Made by a program: the position numbers and the translations under genes. A stretch of 64,000 bases of DNA, from the NCBI RefSeq assembly GCF_026625605.1, contig NZ_CP113054.1:1736001-1800000 (forward strand), given 5' to 3'. The stretch comes from Luteolibacter sp. SL250 (lineage in GTDB: Bacteria; Verrucomicrobiota; Verrucomicrobiia; Verrucomicrobiales; Akkermansiaceae). Shown in pieces: positions 41,506 to 49,847 of this stretch. The number at the start of each line of letters is the position of its first letter. Positions within the stretch are counted from its first letter, which is position 1. The notes under the pieces were generated by a model. The model ran no database searches, was not told where the DNA came from, and saw nothing but the letters and a program-made list of their open reading frames with translations.

Positions 41506-42258
41506 ATGAATCTCACGCTCAAAGTTTGGCGCCAGCCGGGTCCGCAGGCACAGGGTAAAATTGAGACCTACGAAGCGAAAAACATCCCGTCCGAGGCGTC
41601 TTTCCTCGAGATGCTGGACATCGTCAACGAGCGGATCATCGAGGACGGGGGCGAGCCGATCCATTTCGACCACGACTGCCGCGAAGGCATCTGCGGCGCG
41701 TGTTCCCTGACCATCAACGGCATCCCGCACGGCAAGGACAAGGCGGTGACCACCTGCCAACTCCACATGCGGAAGTTCGCGGACAACGACACCATCTGGA
41801 TCGAGCCGTTCCGTGCGAATCCTTTCCCGGTCATCCGCGACCTGATCGTGGACCGCAGCGCCTTCGACCGGATCATCGCCTCCGGTGGTTATGTGGATGT
41901 CCGGACCGGCTCCGCCGTGGACGCGAACTCCCTGCCGATCCCGAAGCCGGACGCGGACTCTGCGTTCGACGCCGCCGCGTGCATCGGCTGCGGTGCTTGT
42001 GTGGCCGCCTGCAAGAATGCGTCCGCCATGCTTTTCGTCTCCGCGAAGGTGTCCCACCTGGGCCACCTGCCGCAGGGCCAGCCAGAGCGCGACAAGCGCG
42101 TGCTGGCCATGGTCCGCCAGATGGACTCCGAAGGCTTCGGCAACTGCACCAACCAATACGAGTGCGAGGCCGCCTGCCCGAAGGAGATCAGCGTGGACCA
42201 CATCGCGCGGATGAACCGCGACTTCACCAAGGCGGTCGCCGCGGAGCAGTTCGCGTGA
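41506..42258 (+). CDS. sdhB: succinate dehydrogenase/fumarate reductase iron-sulfur subunit
   Basis: A 250-residue SdhB/FrdB. The plant-ferredoxin domain ligands are in [17 protein letters not shown], the 4Fe-4S motif is [11 protein letters not shown] and the 3Fe-4S motif is in [17 protein letters not shown]. It resembles the B. subtilis/epsilonproteobacterial-type subunit and would pass electrons from SdhA flavin to quinone. No sdhA or sdhC lies on either side, which is unusual because these genes are normally together. A lipoprotein msrB follows after 74 bases. Confidence 0.94.
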   Translation: MNLTLKVWRQPGPQAQGKIETYEAKNIPSEASFLEMLDIVNERIIEDGGEPIHFDHDCREGICGACSLTINGIPHGKDKAVTTCQLHMRKFADNDTIWIEPFRANPFPVIRDLIVDRSAFDRIIASGGYVDVRTGSAVDANSLPIPKPDADSAFDAAACIGCGACVAACKNASAMLFVSAKVSHLGHLPQGQPERDKRVLAMVRQMDSEGFGNCTNQYECEAACPKEISVDHIARMNRDFTKAVAAEQFA

Positions 42259-42332
42259 TTTCCGCGGATCCGGAAGGATTTTCTGGAAGAGGACGTAATA
42301 AGGTGTCTCTTAAGGGAAACCCCGTTCAATCC

Positions 42333-42887
42333 ATGAAATCCGCCCGCAGACTCACCGCCCTGATTTTCTCGCTTGCGATCCTGTCCTGCAACGCGAAAGA
42401 ACCAGTTATGGAAACGAGCAAGGAAGCTCCCGCTGAACCCACCGGCAAGGTCGAGAAGACTGATGAGGAGTGGAAGAAGGAACTGACTCCGGAGCAGTAC
42501 CGCATCCTCCGCCAGGCCGGGACGGAAGCCGCCAACGGCGCGGTTTACAAGGAGTTCAAGCACCAGGGCGAGGGCTCCTACCACTGTGCCGGTTGCGGCG
42601 CGCTGCTTTTCTCCTCCAAGGAAAAATTCGACTCCAACTGCGGCTGGCCGTCCTTCTATGACCCGGCCAAGGCGCAGAACGTGAAGACGAAAAAGGACAT
42701 CTCCCACGGCATGATCCGGGTTGAGGTCGTCTGCGCGAAGTGCGACGGCCACCTCGGCCACGTCTTTGAGGGTGAGGGATTCAACACCCCCACCGACAAG
42801 CGCTACTGCATCAACGGTGGCGGCCTCGTCTTCGTCCCCGCGAAGAAGGACGGCGCTGCGGAGAAGAAGGAAGAGAAGAAGCCCTGA
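42333..42887 (+). CDS. msrB: peptide-methionine (R)-S-oxide reductase, lipoprotein form
   Basis: A 184-residue MsrB with an exported N-terminus: signal ([13 protein letters not shown]) ending in lipobox ILSC, then a linker. The catalytic domain has the two zinc CxxC pairs (CAGCG and [14 protein letters not shown]), GWPSFYDP and the active Cys in [11 protein letters not shown]. It repairs R-methionine sulfoxide in periplasmic proteins, anchored to a membrane. A C-terminal Lys/Glu-rich tail follows. Frame and start at MKSARR fit the signal peptide. Confidence 0.93.
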   Translation: MKSARRLTALIFSLAILSCNAKEPVMETSKEAPAEPTGKVEKTDEEWKKELTPEQYRILRQAGTEAANGAVYKEFKHQGEGSYHCAGCGALLFSSKEKFDSNCGWPSFYDPAKAQNVKTKKDISHGMIRVEVVCAKCDGHLGHVFEGEGFNTPTDKRYCINGGGLVFVPAKKDGAAEKKEEKKP

Positions 42888-42903
42888 GCATTAGTATCGT
42901 GGA

Positions 42904-43114
42904 GTAGCGGAAGTCGTGAGACCTCCGGTTGGGGGGAATTCCTTTGGGAACTGAGGCCGTTTGGCAGGTGGTGGATCCACCCCGCCGAAGCTCTCACGAG
43001 CTTCGCTACGCCTCTTGCGAGCTTCGCTCCGGATTGGGAAAGTCCTTTTGGGAACCGGAGCGATCTTGCTGGGTGGATCCACCCCGCCGAATCTCTCACG
43101 AGCTTCGCTACGCC
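42904..43114. repeat. REP-like element family C, expanded copy
   Basis: The left end GTAGCGGAAGTCGTGAGACCT is a GTAG-led hairpin. Two direct 42-base repeats (42971-43012 and 43073-43114, one mismatch) each end in a hairpin CGAAGCT-CTCACG-AGCTTCG (or AATCT) followed by CTAC, the inverse of GTAG. A partial third end lies around 43013-43033. The simple form of the element is at 60013-60117. Confidence 0.85.
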
Positions 43115-43335
43115 ATTCCGTAAATTCCCTTGCCGTCCCCCGGCCGGGGATGTTAGGCGTTTCCTCCATCCGCTGGTTTGCGGATTTCCCGCGTTATGAA
43201 ATCCTTCCGCTATCATCTCAACCGAGGCATCTGGTTCCCAGGTGCGGGCGTTGTCTGACAGGCAGGACGTGTTTCCTCCCAGGCTCGCCGGAATCGAAAG
43301 AAGCGAGCTGAGTGTCTGATGATTGTCTGGACCGG
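43115..43335 (+). ncRNA. possible small RNA or leader before ABC exporter
   Basis: About 220 bases with no convincing open frame, ending in a strong terminator at 43336. A 6-bp hairpin (GCTCGC / GCGAGC, around 43281-43306) and TATCAT near 43211 that might be a -10 box suggest a transcript of about 150 bases. I compared it mentally with SRP, 6S, tmRNA and common riboswitches and found no match. It is a candidate only. Confidence 0.35.
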
Positions 43336-43368
43336 CCCGCTCTCCCCCGAGCGGGTTTTTGTTTTTCC
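43336..43368 (+). terminator. intrinsic terminator just upstream of ABC exporter
   Basis: Stem CCCGCTC / GAGCGGG with a 6-base loop and a T-rich tail (GTTTTTGTTTTT). It ends 12 bases before the ATG at 43380, so it must either end an upstream RNA or act as an attenuator for the ABC operon. Confidence 0.88.
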
Positions 43369-43379
43369 AGTCTCATCCC

Positions 43380-45239
43380 ATGACCTCACCTCCACCAACG
43401 ACCCCTCCCAACGAAGGCAGGCGCGCCGCCGCCCTGTTGTGGAAGTTCATGCACGGCTTCCGCGGACGCTATGCGAAGGCGATCGCGGCGTTGTTTGTCT
43501 TCACGGTCATCAACTACATGACGCCGCTGGTGGGTGGCGCGACCATCGACTTCGCCCTTTCCGGAAAGACTCCTGACGGGGGCCTGGGCAGCCGGGTCAT
43601 CCATCTGCTCGGCGGGCCGGAGTTCGTGTCCGGGCGGTTGTGGCTGCCCGCGCTGGTCATGGTGGCGCTGACGGTCTGCGCGGGTGCGTTCAGCTACCTG
43701 AAGGGCCGCTTCGCCGCGGAGGCGTCCGATGGCATCGCCCGCCGATTGAAGGACCGGCTCTACGACCACCTGCAGCGGCTGCCGGTATCCTACCATGACC
43801 GCGCGGAGACGGGCGACCTCATCCAGCGCTGCACGTCCGATGTGGAGACGCTGCGGATGGCCCTGTCCATGCAGGTGGTGGACATCAGCAACGCGCTGCT
43901 GCTGCTGCTGACCGCCGTGCCGGTGATGGTGATGCTGGACGGGCGGATGACGCTCATTTCCTTCGCCCTGGTAGGGCCCATCGTCCTGTTCGGCTACTTC
44001 TACGTCGGCCGGGTGAAGCACCTGTTCCGGGAGATGGCGGAGGCGGAGGGCGTGGTGACGAAGACGGTGCAGGAGAACCTGACCGGGCTGCGGGTGGTGC
44101 GTGCCTTCGCCCGGCAGGAGTTCGAGGTCGCGAAGTTCGCCGTGCCGAACGCGGACTACCGCGACCGCAGCCTGCGCCTGCTGAAGCTGATGGCGTGGTA
44201 CTGGTCCATCTCCGATCTGGTCGTGCTCATCCAGCAGGGCCTGGCGCTGTTCGCGGGCGCGTGGTTCATTTCACAGGGCACTCTTTCCGTGGGCACGCTG
44301 TTCACCTTCATCATGTTCCTCAACATGCTGCTGTGGCCGGTGCGGCAGATGGGCCGGACGCTGACGGACCTCGGCAAGTCGGTGGTGGCGCTGAACCGGA
44401 TGGGGGAAATCCTTTCCGTGCCGGAGGAGTCGAAGCCCGCAGGCGATGGAAAGCCCGCGGGACCGGTGTCGGGCCGCATCCAGGCGACGGATATCGTCTT
44501 CGCCCACGGCGGGGAGTCCGCCGCGGTGAATGGCATTTCCTTCACGGTGGAACCAGGGGAGACGCTGGCTATCGTGGGGCCGTCCGGCTCCGGGAAGTCC
44601 ACGCTCTTCCACCTGCTGCTGCGGCTGTATGATCCGGAGTCCGGAACCATCACCTTCGACGGGCGGGATGTCAGCGGGCTGGAACGCCAGTGGCTGCGCT
44701 CCCAGTTCGGCGTGGTGATGCAGGAACCGTTCCTCTACTCGAAGACCATCGGCGAGAACATCCGCTTCGGCAGGAGCAGCGCGGGTGACGATGACATCCG
44801 GCAGGCGGCCAGACTTGCGGACATCCATGACACCATCTCCGGATTTTCCGACAGCTACTCGACGCTGGTCGGTGAGCGGGGCGTGACCCTCTCCGGCGGC
44901 CAGCGGCAGCGGGTGGCGCTGGCGCGCGCCCTCGTGCGGGATGCTCCGGTGCTGTTGCTGGACGACGCACTGAGCGCCGTGGACGCGGAGACGGAGGCCA
45001 CCATTCTCGACGCGCTGCGCGGCCGCCACGGGCGGAAGACCACGCTGGTCATCGCCCACCGGCTTTCCACCCTCATGCACGCGGACCGCGTCATCGTCCT
45101 TACGGACGGACGCATCATCCAGCAGGGGACCCACGCGGAACTGCTGGCGGAAGACGGCCTCTACCGCAGGCTGTGGGAGATCCAGACCTCCACCGAAGAA
45201 GAAACGGCGCCGGACGGCGCGACCCATTCCACACCATGA
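43380..45239 (+). CDS. ABC exporter half-transporter, degenerate NBD subunit
   Basis: A 619-residue fusion of a six-helix membrane domain and an ATPase domain. Walker A is GPSGSGKST, the signature is LSGGQRQRVALARAL, and Walker B is VLLLDDALSAVD. The residue after the Walker B Asp is Asp rather than the catalytic Glu, marking a non-hydrolysing site as in heterodimeric exporters (TM287/288, BmrCD, LmrCD). The H-loop is VIAHRLS. It exports lipids, drugs or peptides with the next gene, which it overlaps by ATGA. A terminator lies directly upstream. Confidence 0.93.
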   Translation: MTSPPPTTPPNEGRRAAALLWKFMHGFRGRYAKAIAALFVFTVINYMTPLVGGATIDFALSGKTPDGGLGSRVIHLLGGPEFVSGRLWLPALVMVALTVCAGAFSYLKGRFAAEASDGIARRLKDRLYDHLQRLPVSYHDRAETGDLIQRCTSDVETLRMALSMQVVDISNALLLLLTAVPVMVMLDGRMTLISFALVGPIVLFGYFYVGRVKHLFREMAEAEGVVTKTVQENLTGLRVVRAFARQEFEVAKFAVPNADYRDRSLRLLKLMAWYWSISDLVVLIQQGLALFAGAWFISQGTLSVGTLFTFIMFLNMLLWPVRQMGRTLTDLGKSVVALNRMGEILSVPEESKPAGDGKPAGPVSGRIQATDIVFAHGGESAAVNGISFTVEPGETLAIVGPSGSGKSTLFHLLLRLYDPESGTITFDGRDVSGLERQWLRSQFGVVMQEPFLYSKTIGENIRFGRSSAGDDDIRQAARLADIHDTISGFSDSYSTLVGERGVTLSGGQRQRVALARALVRDAPVLLLDDALSAVDAETEATILDALRGRHGRKTTLVIAHRLSTLMHADRVIVLTDGRIIQQGTHAELLAEDGLYRRLWEIQTSTEEETAPDGATHSTP

Positions 45240-47101
45240 AAGACGAACCCCAGGAAGATGTGTTCAGCTCCAGGCTCGACCTGCGGCTGTGGGGCCGGCT
45301 GTTCCGCCACGCGCTGCCGCACCGCAGGCTGCTGGTGCCGCTGGCGGTCTCCGCCATCCTCATCGCCATCTGCGACGCGAGCTTCGCGCTCGTCACCCGC
45401 TGGGCGGTGGACTCCGTGGTGGCGGGTGGTGGCATCGTGTCCCTGCGGCTGCCCGCGGTGGCGTATGGTGTGCTGGCGGTGGCGCTGGCCGGAGGAGTGT
45501 GGCTTTTCATCAACTCCGCCGGCGGCCTGTCGAACAACATGAGCCATGACATCCGCAAGGAGGCGTTCCAGCGGCTGCAGGAACTGGAGTTGGCGTACTT
45601 CGACCACCGGCCGACGGGTTGGCTCATCTCCCGCCTGACGTCCGACTGTGACAAGCTCGCGCGGATCATTTCCTGGGGCACGCTGGATCTGCTGTGGGCG
45701 TTCTGCCTGGTGCTGCTCATCGCCGTGGTGCTGCTGGTCCTGCATCCGGTGCTGGGCCTGCTGGTGCTGTCCGTGGTGCCGCCGCTGGTGGTCATCAGCG
45801 CCGTGTTCCAGAAGAAGCTGCTGCTGAGCTCCCGCGAGACGCGGAAATACAACTCCCTCGTCACCGCCTCCTTCGCGGAGTCCCTGCAAGGCCTGCGGAC
45901 CAGCAAGTCGCTGGTGCGGGAGCGGGAGAACGCCGCCGAGTTCCAGGTCCAGTCCACGGCCATGTATGAGGTGTCCATCCGCAATGCGCTGCAGTCCGCG
46001 GTGTATATCCCCATCGTGCTCACGCTGGGCAGCGTGGCGGCGGGCATCGCCCTGTGGCGCGGTGGCTCCCATGTCATGGCGGGAACGCTGACGCTGGGCA
46101 CGCTGGTGGCTTTCATCACGTATGCCGGACAGTTCTTCAACCCCATCAACCAGATCGCGCAGACGCTGGTGAACATGCAGGGCGCGCAGGCGGCGGGGGA
46201 GCGCGTGCTCAGCCTGCTGGCCACGGTGCCCGGCATCCGCGACAGCGATGATGTGAAGGCACGGCTGGAGAAATGGAGCGATCCGCAGAGCCGTCCGCCC
46301 GGCATGGCACCGGACGGTCATCCCGCCGGCATCGGCAGGATCGCTTTCGAGAAAGTTGCGTTTTCCTATGAGACCGGGGAGCAGGTGCTGGATGGCTTTG
46401 ACCTGGTGGTGGAAGCCGGGCAGACCATCGCCCTGGTGGGCGCGAGCGGTGGTGGAAAGAGCACCATCGTCAACCTCGCCGCACGCTTCTATGAGCCGAC
46501 GGGCGGACACATCACCGTGGACGGCATCGACCTGCGGGAGCGGTCGCTCGCGTGGTATCACTCGAACCTCGGCATCGTCCTCCAGAGTCCGCACCTGTTC
46601 AGCGGGACGGTGCGGGAGAACATCCGCTACGGAAGGCCGTCCGCGTCCGACCGGGAGGTGGAGGAGGCGGCCGGAAAGGTGAATGCGGACGCCTTCATCC
46701 GCGCGCTGGAGCACGGCTATGACACGGACGTGGGGGAGGGCGGCAACCGCCTTTCCACCGGGCAGAAGCAGCTCATCTCCTTCGCCCGCGCGCTGCTGGC
46801 GGATCCGCAGATCTTCATCATGGATGAGGCGACGTCCTCGATCGATACCGAAACGGAGCGGCTGATCCAGCAGGGATTGGAGGCCATCTTCCACGGACGC
46901 ATCAGCTTCGTCATCGCCCACCGTCTGTCCACCATCCGTGGGGCGGACCGTATCCTGGTGATCGAGAAAGGACGCATCATGGAAAGCGGCAGCCACCGGG
47001 AACTGATGGCGGCGAAGGGCCACTACCACGGGCTCTACACCCGGCAGCTCCTCCAGGAAAAACGGGAAAGTGTCGTGGGCCCGGTGGCTTCCGTGATATG
47101 A
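45236..47101 (+). CDS. ABC exporter half-transporter, catalytic NBD subunit
   Basis: A 621-residue partner of the preceding gene. Walker A is GASGGGKST, the signature is LSTGQKQLISFARAL (Thr in place of Gly), and Walker B is IFIMDEATSSID with the catalytic Glu. Thus one composite site, made of this signature plus the partner's Walker motifs, is degenerate, and the other is active. That is the expected pattern of a heterodimeric exporter. The start overlaps the stop of the first subunit (ATGA). Confidence 0.94.
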   Translation: MKDEPQEDVFSSRLDLRLWGRLFRHALPHRRLLVPLAVSAILIAICDASFALVTRWAVDSVVAGGGIVSLRLPAVAYGVLAVALAGGVWLFINSAGGLSNNMSHDIRKEAFQRLQELELAYFDHRPTGWLISRLTSDCDKLARIISWGTLDLLWAFCLVLLIAVVLLVLHPVLGLLVLSVVPPLVVISAVFQKKLLLSSRETRKYNSLVTASFAESLQGLRTSKSLVRERENAAEFQVQSTAMYEVSIRNALQSAVYIPIVLTLGSVAAGIALWRGGSHVMAGTLTLGTLVAFITYAGQFFNPINQIAQTLVNMQGAQAAGERVLSLLATVPGIRDSDDVKARLEKWSDPQSRPPGMAPDGHPAGIGRIAFEKVAFSYETGEQVLDGFDLVVEAGQTIALVGASGGGKSTIVNLAARFYEPTGGHITVDGIDLRERSLAWYHSNLGIVLQSPHLFSGTVRENIRYGRPSASDREVEEAAGKVNADAFIRALEHGYDTDVGEGGNRLSTGQKQLISFARALLADPQIFIMDEATSSIDTETERLIQQGLEAIFHGRISFVIAHRLSTIRGADRILVIEKGRIMESGSHRELMAAKGHYHGLYTRQLLQEKRESVVGPVASVI

Positions 47102-47117
47102 TGATCCTACTGCCGGT

Positions 47118-47681
47118 ATGATCACGCTGCTACTTCCGAAGATCCAACCGCGCCAAGCCTGGCTGATGGCGAAGATGGCTGTCGCGGGTGCGCTGGTGAG
47201 CGGGTGCTATGGCATCCTCCATGACCAGATCACCTACACCATCTCCCCGGAGTATTTCACCCGCTTCAAGTTCGACCAGTTCCGTGCGGCGGACTTCGGC
47301 TTGCATGAACGGATCTTCGTCGCGGAGATCGGCTTTCTCGCCACCTGGTGGGTCGGGTTTTTCGCAGGCTGGTTCCTCGGGCGCATCGCCGTTCCGGCAT
47401 GGCCGGCGGGAGTGGCATGGAGGAAGGTCGGCCAGGGCTTTTTGTTGGTTTTCGCCGCAGCCGCAGCGGCGGGAGCCTTCGGCTGGCTCCTCGGGCTGAT
47501 CCAGGATGGAACCGGTGCGCGGTGGGTGGAGATGTGCGCGGAGCTGGGCGTGGAGGATGTCAGGGCGTTCACCCATGTGGGCTATATCCACAATGCGGGC
47601 TACATGGGAGGTCTGATCGGGCTGGTGGTTGCCATTCTCTGGATGCGCGAAAAGCGGGATAAGCGGATCGGCGGAAAATAG
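47118..47681 (+). CDS. hypothetical membrane protein
   Basis: A 187-residue integral membrane protein with about four helices (AWLMAKMAVAGALVSGCYG, FLATWWVGFFAGWFLGRI, LLVFAAAAAAGAFGWLLGL, GGLIGLVVAILWM). The first loop has TYTISPEYFTRFKFDQF, reminiscent of small signalling-peptide-like proteins seen in Gram-negatives, but I assign no family. It begins 16 bases after the ABC operon and may be co-transcribed. Confidence 0.72.
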   Translation: MITLLLPKIQPRQAWLMAKMAVAGALVSGCYGILHDQITYTISPEYFTRFKFDQFRAADFGLHERIFVAEIGFLATWWVGFFAGWFLGRIAVPAWPAGVAWRKVGQGFLLVFAAAAAAGAFGWLLGLIQDGTGARWVEMCAELGVEDVRAFTHVGYIHNAGYMGGLIGLVVAILWMREKRDKRIGGK

Positions 47682-47739
47682 TGCCTGCCATCGGAGGGGG
47701 AGCCGTTAGAGTCCGGCCAACAAGATCCCCCCGCTCCTG

Positions 47740-48417
47740 ATGCTCCGTTTTCTCGTTCCTGTTGTCCTGCCTTTCCTCCTTCTCTCATGCGCGCCGAAAG
47801 CCACCCCCGGAAAGGCGATGGAGATCGCCCTCCTCTACAAGCAGCTCGAGTGGCAGCCGGAAGCCCACCACGTGCGGCATGGCAAAGACTCCAGGGGCAT
47901 CCGCGTGGACACGCCGGACACCTCCCTGATCCATCACGGCGAGCGCGGCGGATGGTGGGTGCCGGGAAAACCGGCGAGGAGCATGCCCTACAAGTGGGGC
48001 GGATTCGACACTCCGGAATCCTTCCTCAAGGGGCTGGAGGACGGAAAGAAAGCCGGTGACGTGGCGACCAAATGGAAACGGGAGCACGGAGACGCGGTGG
48101 TGAGCGCGGAAAGCGTGGGGATCGACTGCTCCGGATTCGTCTCCCGTTGCTGGATGCTGCCGCGGCCCTACTCCACCCGGGAGCTTCCCTCCATCTGCGC
48201 ACCGCTGCAGTCGTGGGATGAGCTGCGGACCGGTGACATCCTGCTGAAGGAGGGTCACGTGATACTTTTCGAAAAATGGAGCGATGACCGCACTGAAATC
48301 GTCGGCTATGAAGCGGGGCCGAAGCCCTTCTGGCGGGTGAATGCCTGCGGCATCCTCAAGTCACGCCTCATCCGCGAGGGCTACCACCCGTGGCGATACC
48401 GCTACATGAAGGAGTAA
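47740..48417 (+). CDS. NlpC/P60-like lipoprotein
   Basis: A 225-residue lipoprotein: signal FLVPVVLPFLLLSC with lipobox LLSC, then a domain with the cysteine-peptidase core GIDCSGFVSRCW and a downstream His in GHVILFEKW, with DELRTGDILL between them, the usual NlpC/P60 order. It probably cleaves peptidoglycan peptides at the cell surface. The TAA stop is inside the end of a family A repeat (GAGTAAGGAG), so the element has set or preserved the gene's 3' end. Confidence 0.82.
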   Translation: MLRFLVPVVLPFLLLSCAPKATPGKAMEIALLYKQLEWQPEAHHVRHGKDSRGIRVDTPDTSLIHHGERGGWWVPGKPARSMPYKWGGFDTPESFLKGLEDGKKAGDVATKWKREHGDAVVSAESVGIDCSGFVSRCWMLPRPYSTRELPSICAPLQSWDELRTGDILLKEGHVILFEKWSDDRTEIVGYEAGPKPFWRVNACGILKSRLIREGYHPWRYRYMKE

Positions 48418-48641
48418 GGAGGGAGGACACTCTTGTCCTCCGGCGGCATTGGCTAAGTAAGAAGGAGAGGTTTTCAGTGTTCACTTTTCAGGAAAGAAAG
48501 AAAGCGGACCGCGAATTTTGCGAATCCAGCGAATCTTAAAGAGATTCATTTCTTTTCTTGGCGCCCCTGGCGTCTTGGTGGTGAGTCTTTCCTGATTCGC
48601 CAATGCCGACGGTGGACAGGAGTGTCCACCCTCCTTACTCT
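48412..48641. repeat. REP/BIME-like inverted pair, family A copy 2
   Basis: About 230 bases bounded by inverted ends of about 42 bases. The left end reads GAGTAAGGAGG then hairpin GGAGGAC-ACTCTT-GTCCTCC; the right end, on the minus strand, reads GAGTAAGGAGG then GGTGGAC-ACTCCT-GTCCACC and GGCATTGGCGAATCAGG. The interior carries CTTGGCGCCCCTGGCGTCTT, a phrase I recall as common in intergenic repeats of this phylum. It fills the gap between the NlpC/P60 and NUDIX genes. Confidence 0.9.
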
Positions 48642-48647
48642 CTTCCA

Positions 48648-49250
48648 GTGAGTAATCTGTTGGAATTCGCACGGGAGTTGGCGGCCATCGGCCAGGCGGG
48701 GATCACCTACTCGAAGGATCCGTATGACCGGGAGCGGTTCGTGCGGCTGCGGGAGATGGCGGGGGAGTTGCTGGCGCTGCCGGACTACTCGCCGGATTTC
48801 AAATGGCCGGACGAGATCGGTTACGACACGCCGAAGGTGGATGTGCGGGCGGTGGTGTTCCGCGGCAGTGAGATCCTGCTCATCAAGGAGGCGGCCACCG
48901 GTCTATGGACGCTGCCGGGCGGCTGGGCGGATGTGAACATCTCCCCGGCGGAGAATGCGGAAAAGGAATGCCGGGAGGAAAGCGGCTACATCGTGAAGGC
49001 GACCCGCATCGTTTCCGTCATCGACAAGGAACGCGCGGGCTACGCGCCGAATGCGAATGCCATCTACAAGATCTTCTTCCTCTGCGACCTCATCGGCGGT
49101 GAGCCGACGACCAGCCATGAAAGCCTCGGCGTCGGGTTCTTCGACATCGACGCGCTGCCGCCGCTCGATCCGCACCGTGGCCGTGAGGTCGATATCCGCG
49201 ACGCCTACGCCCGCCACCTGGACCCCACGCTGCAGCCCGTCTTCAACTGA
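48648..49250 (+). CDS. NUDIX hydrolase
   Basis: A 200-residue NUDIX protein with an N-terminal helical domain (LLEFARELAAIGQAGITYSKD) typical of the YjhB/ADP-ribose pyrophosphatase-like branch, followed by the NUDIX box GGWADVNISPAENAEKECREESG, seen as GGW...E......KECREESG. The first Arg of the usual REUxEE is Lys. It likely hydrolyses a nucleoside diphosphate derivative. The GTG at 48648 is the first start after the repeat element; the upstream ATG at 48603 is inside it. Confidence 0.88.
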   Translation: MSNLLEFARELAAIGQAGITYSKDPYDRERFVRLREMAGELLALPDYSPDFKWPDEIGYDTPKVDVRAVVFRGSEILLIKEAATGLWTLPGGWADVNISPAENAEKECREESGYIVKATRIVSVIDKERAGYAPNANAIYKIFFLCDLIGGEPTTSHESLGVGFFDIDALPPLDPHRGREVDIRDAYARHLDPTLQPVFN

Positions 49251-49262
49251 GCTTCTTTTCCC

Positions 49263-49802
49263 ATGAAACGACAGCGCATCGCGATTGATATGGATGAAGT
49301 GATGGCGGACACGCTGGCGAAGCGGCTGGCCATCTACCGCACGGAGTTCGGTGAGGAGTTGCTGCGGGAGTCCCTCCACGGAGTGGATATCTACGACGCC
49401 ATCAGCGAGGAGCGCCGGGAAGCGGTGCGCGCCCAGCTTTTCATTCCCGGCTTCTTCCGGGAGATCCCCGTGATGGAAGGGGCCGCGGAAACCATCCGTG
49501 ACCTGCTGGAACACCATGAGGTCTTCATCGCCACCGCGGCGATGGAGTATCCGCACTCTTTCACGGAGAAGTATGGATGGATCAAGGAGCACCTGCCTTT
49601 TTTCCCGGACCACAACATCGTCTTCTGCGGGGACAAGAGCATCATCCACGCGGACTTCCTCATCGATGACTCCCCGCGCCACTTCGAACGCTTCGCGGGG
49701 CAGGGGATCCTGTTCGACGCCCCGCACAACGCGAAGGAGGACAGGTATCCGCGTGTGGGGAATTGGTCGGAGGTGAGGATGCGGTTTCTGGGTGAGCCGT
49801 AA
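49263..49802 (+). CDS. 5'-nucleotidase, deoxy (NT5C) family
   Basis: A 179-residue HAD-fold phosphatase of the 5'(3')-deoxyribonucleotidase family. The nucleophile motif is IDMDEVMADT (Asp9 and Asp11), motif II is FIATAAMEYP, and the Asp pair of the last motif is in FLIDDSPRHFERF. It probably dephosphorylates deoxynucleotides, helping to balance pools. It follows the NUDIX gene after 12 bases, so a nucleotide-housekeeping pair is likely. Confidence 0.9.
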   Translation: MKRQRIAIDMDEVMADTLAKRLAIYRTEFGEELLRESLHGVDIYDAISEERREAVRAQLFIPGFFREIPVMEGAAETIRDLLEHHEVFIATAAMEYPHSFTEKYGWIKEHLPFFPDHNIVFCGDKSIIHADFLIDDSPRHFERFAGQGILFDAPHNAKEDRYPRVGNWSEVRMRFLGEP

Positions 49803-49847
49803 GGGGGAAGGTGGCTTCCGCGGATATGGCATGACATTCCGCGTCAT

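Noticed and set aside
42971..43114. Two 42-base direct repeats as a possible CRISPR array
   Set aside because: Only two units, with hairpin ends matching the family C element at 60013-60117, and no cas genes nearby.
43200..43368. Candidate SRP, 6S or tmRNA gene before the ABC exporter
   Set aside because: The SRP GGAA tetraloop context, the closing end-to-end pairing of 6S and the tRNA-like end of tmRNA are all missing. Kept only as an unclassified RNA candidate.
45161..47125. A 654-codon frame antisense to the second ABC subunit
   Set aside because: Shadow of a well-defined ABC transporter gene; product dominated by His, Arg and Gln.
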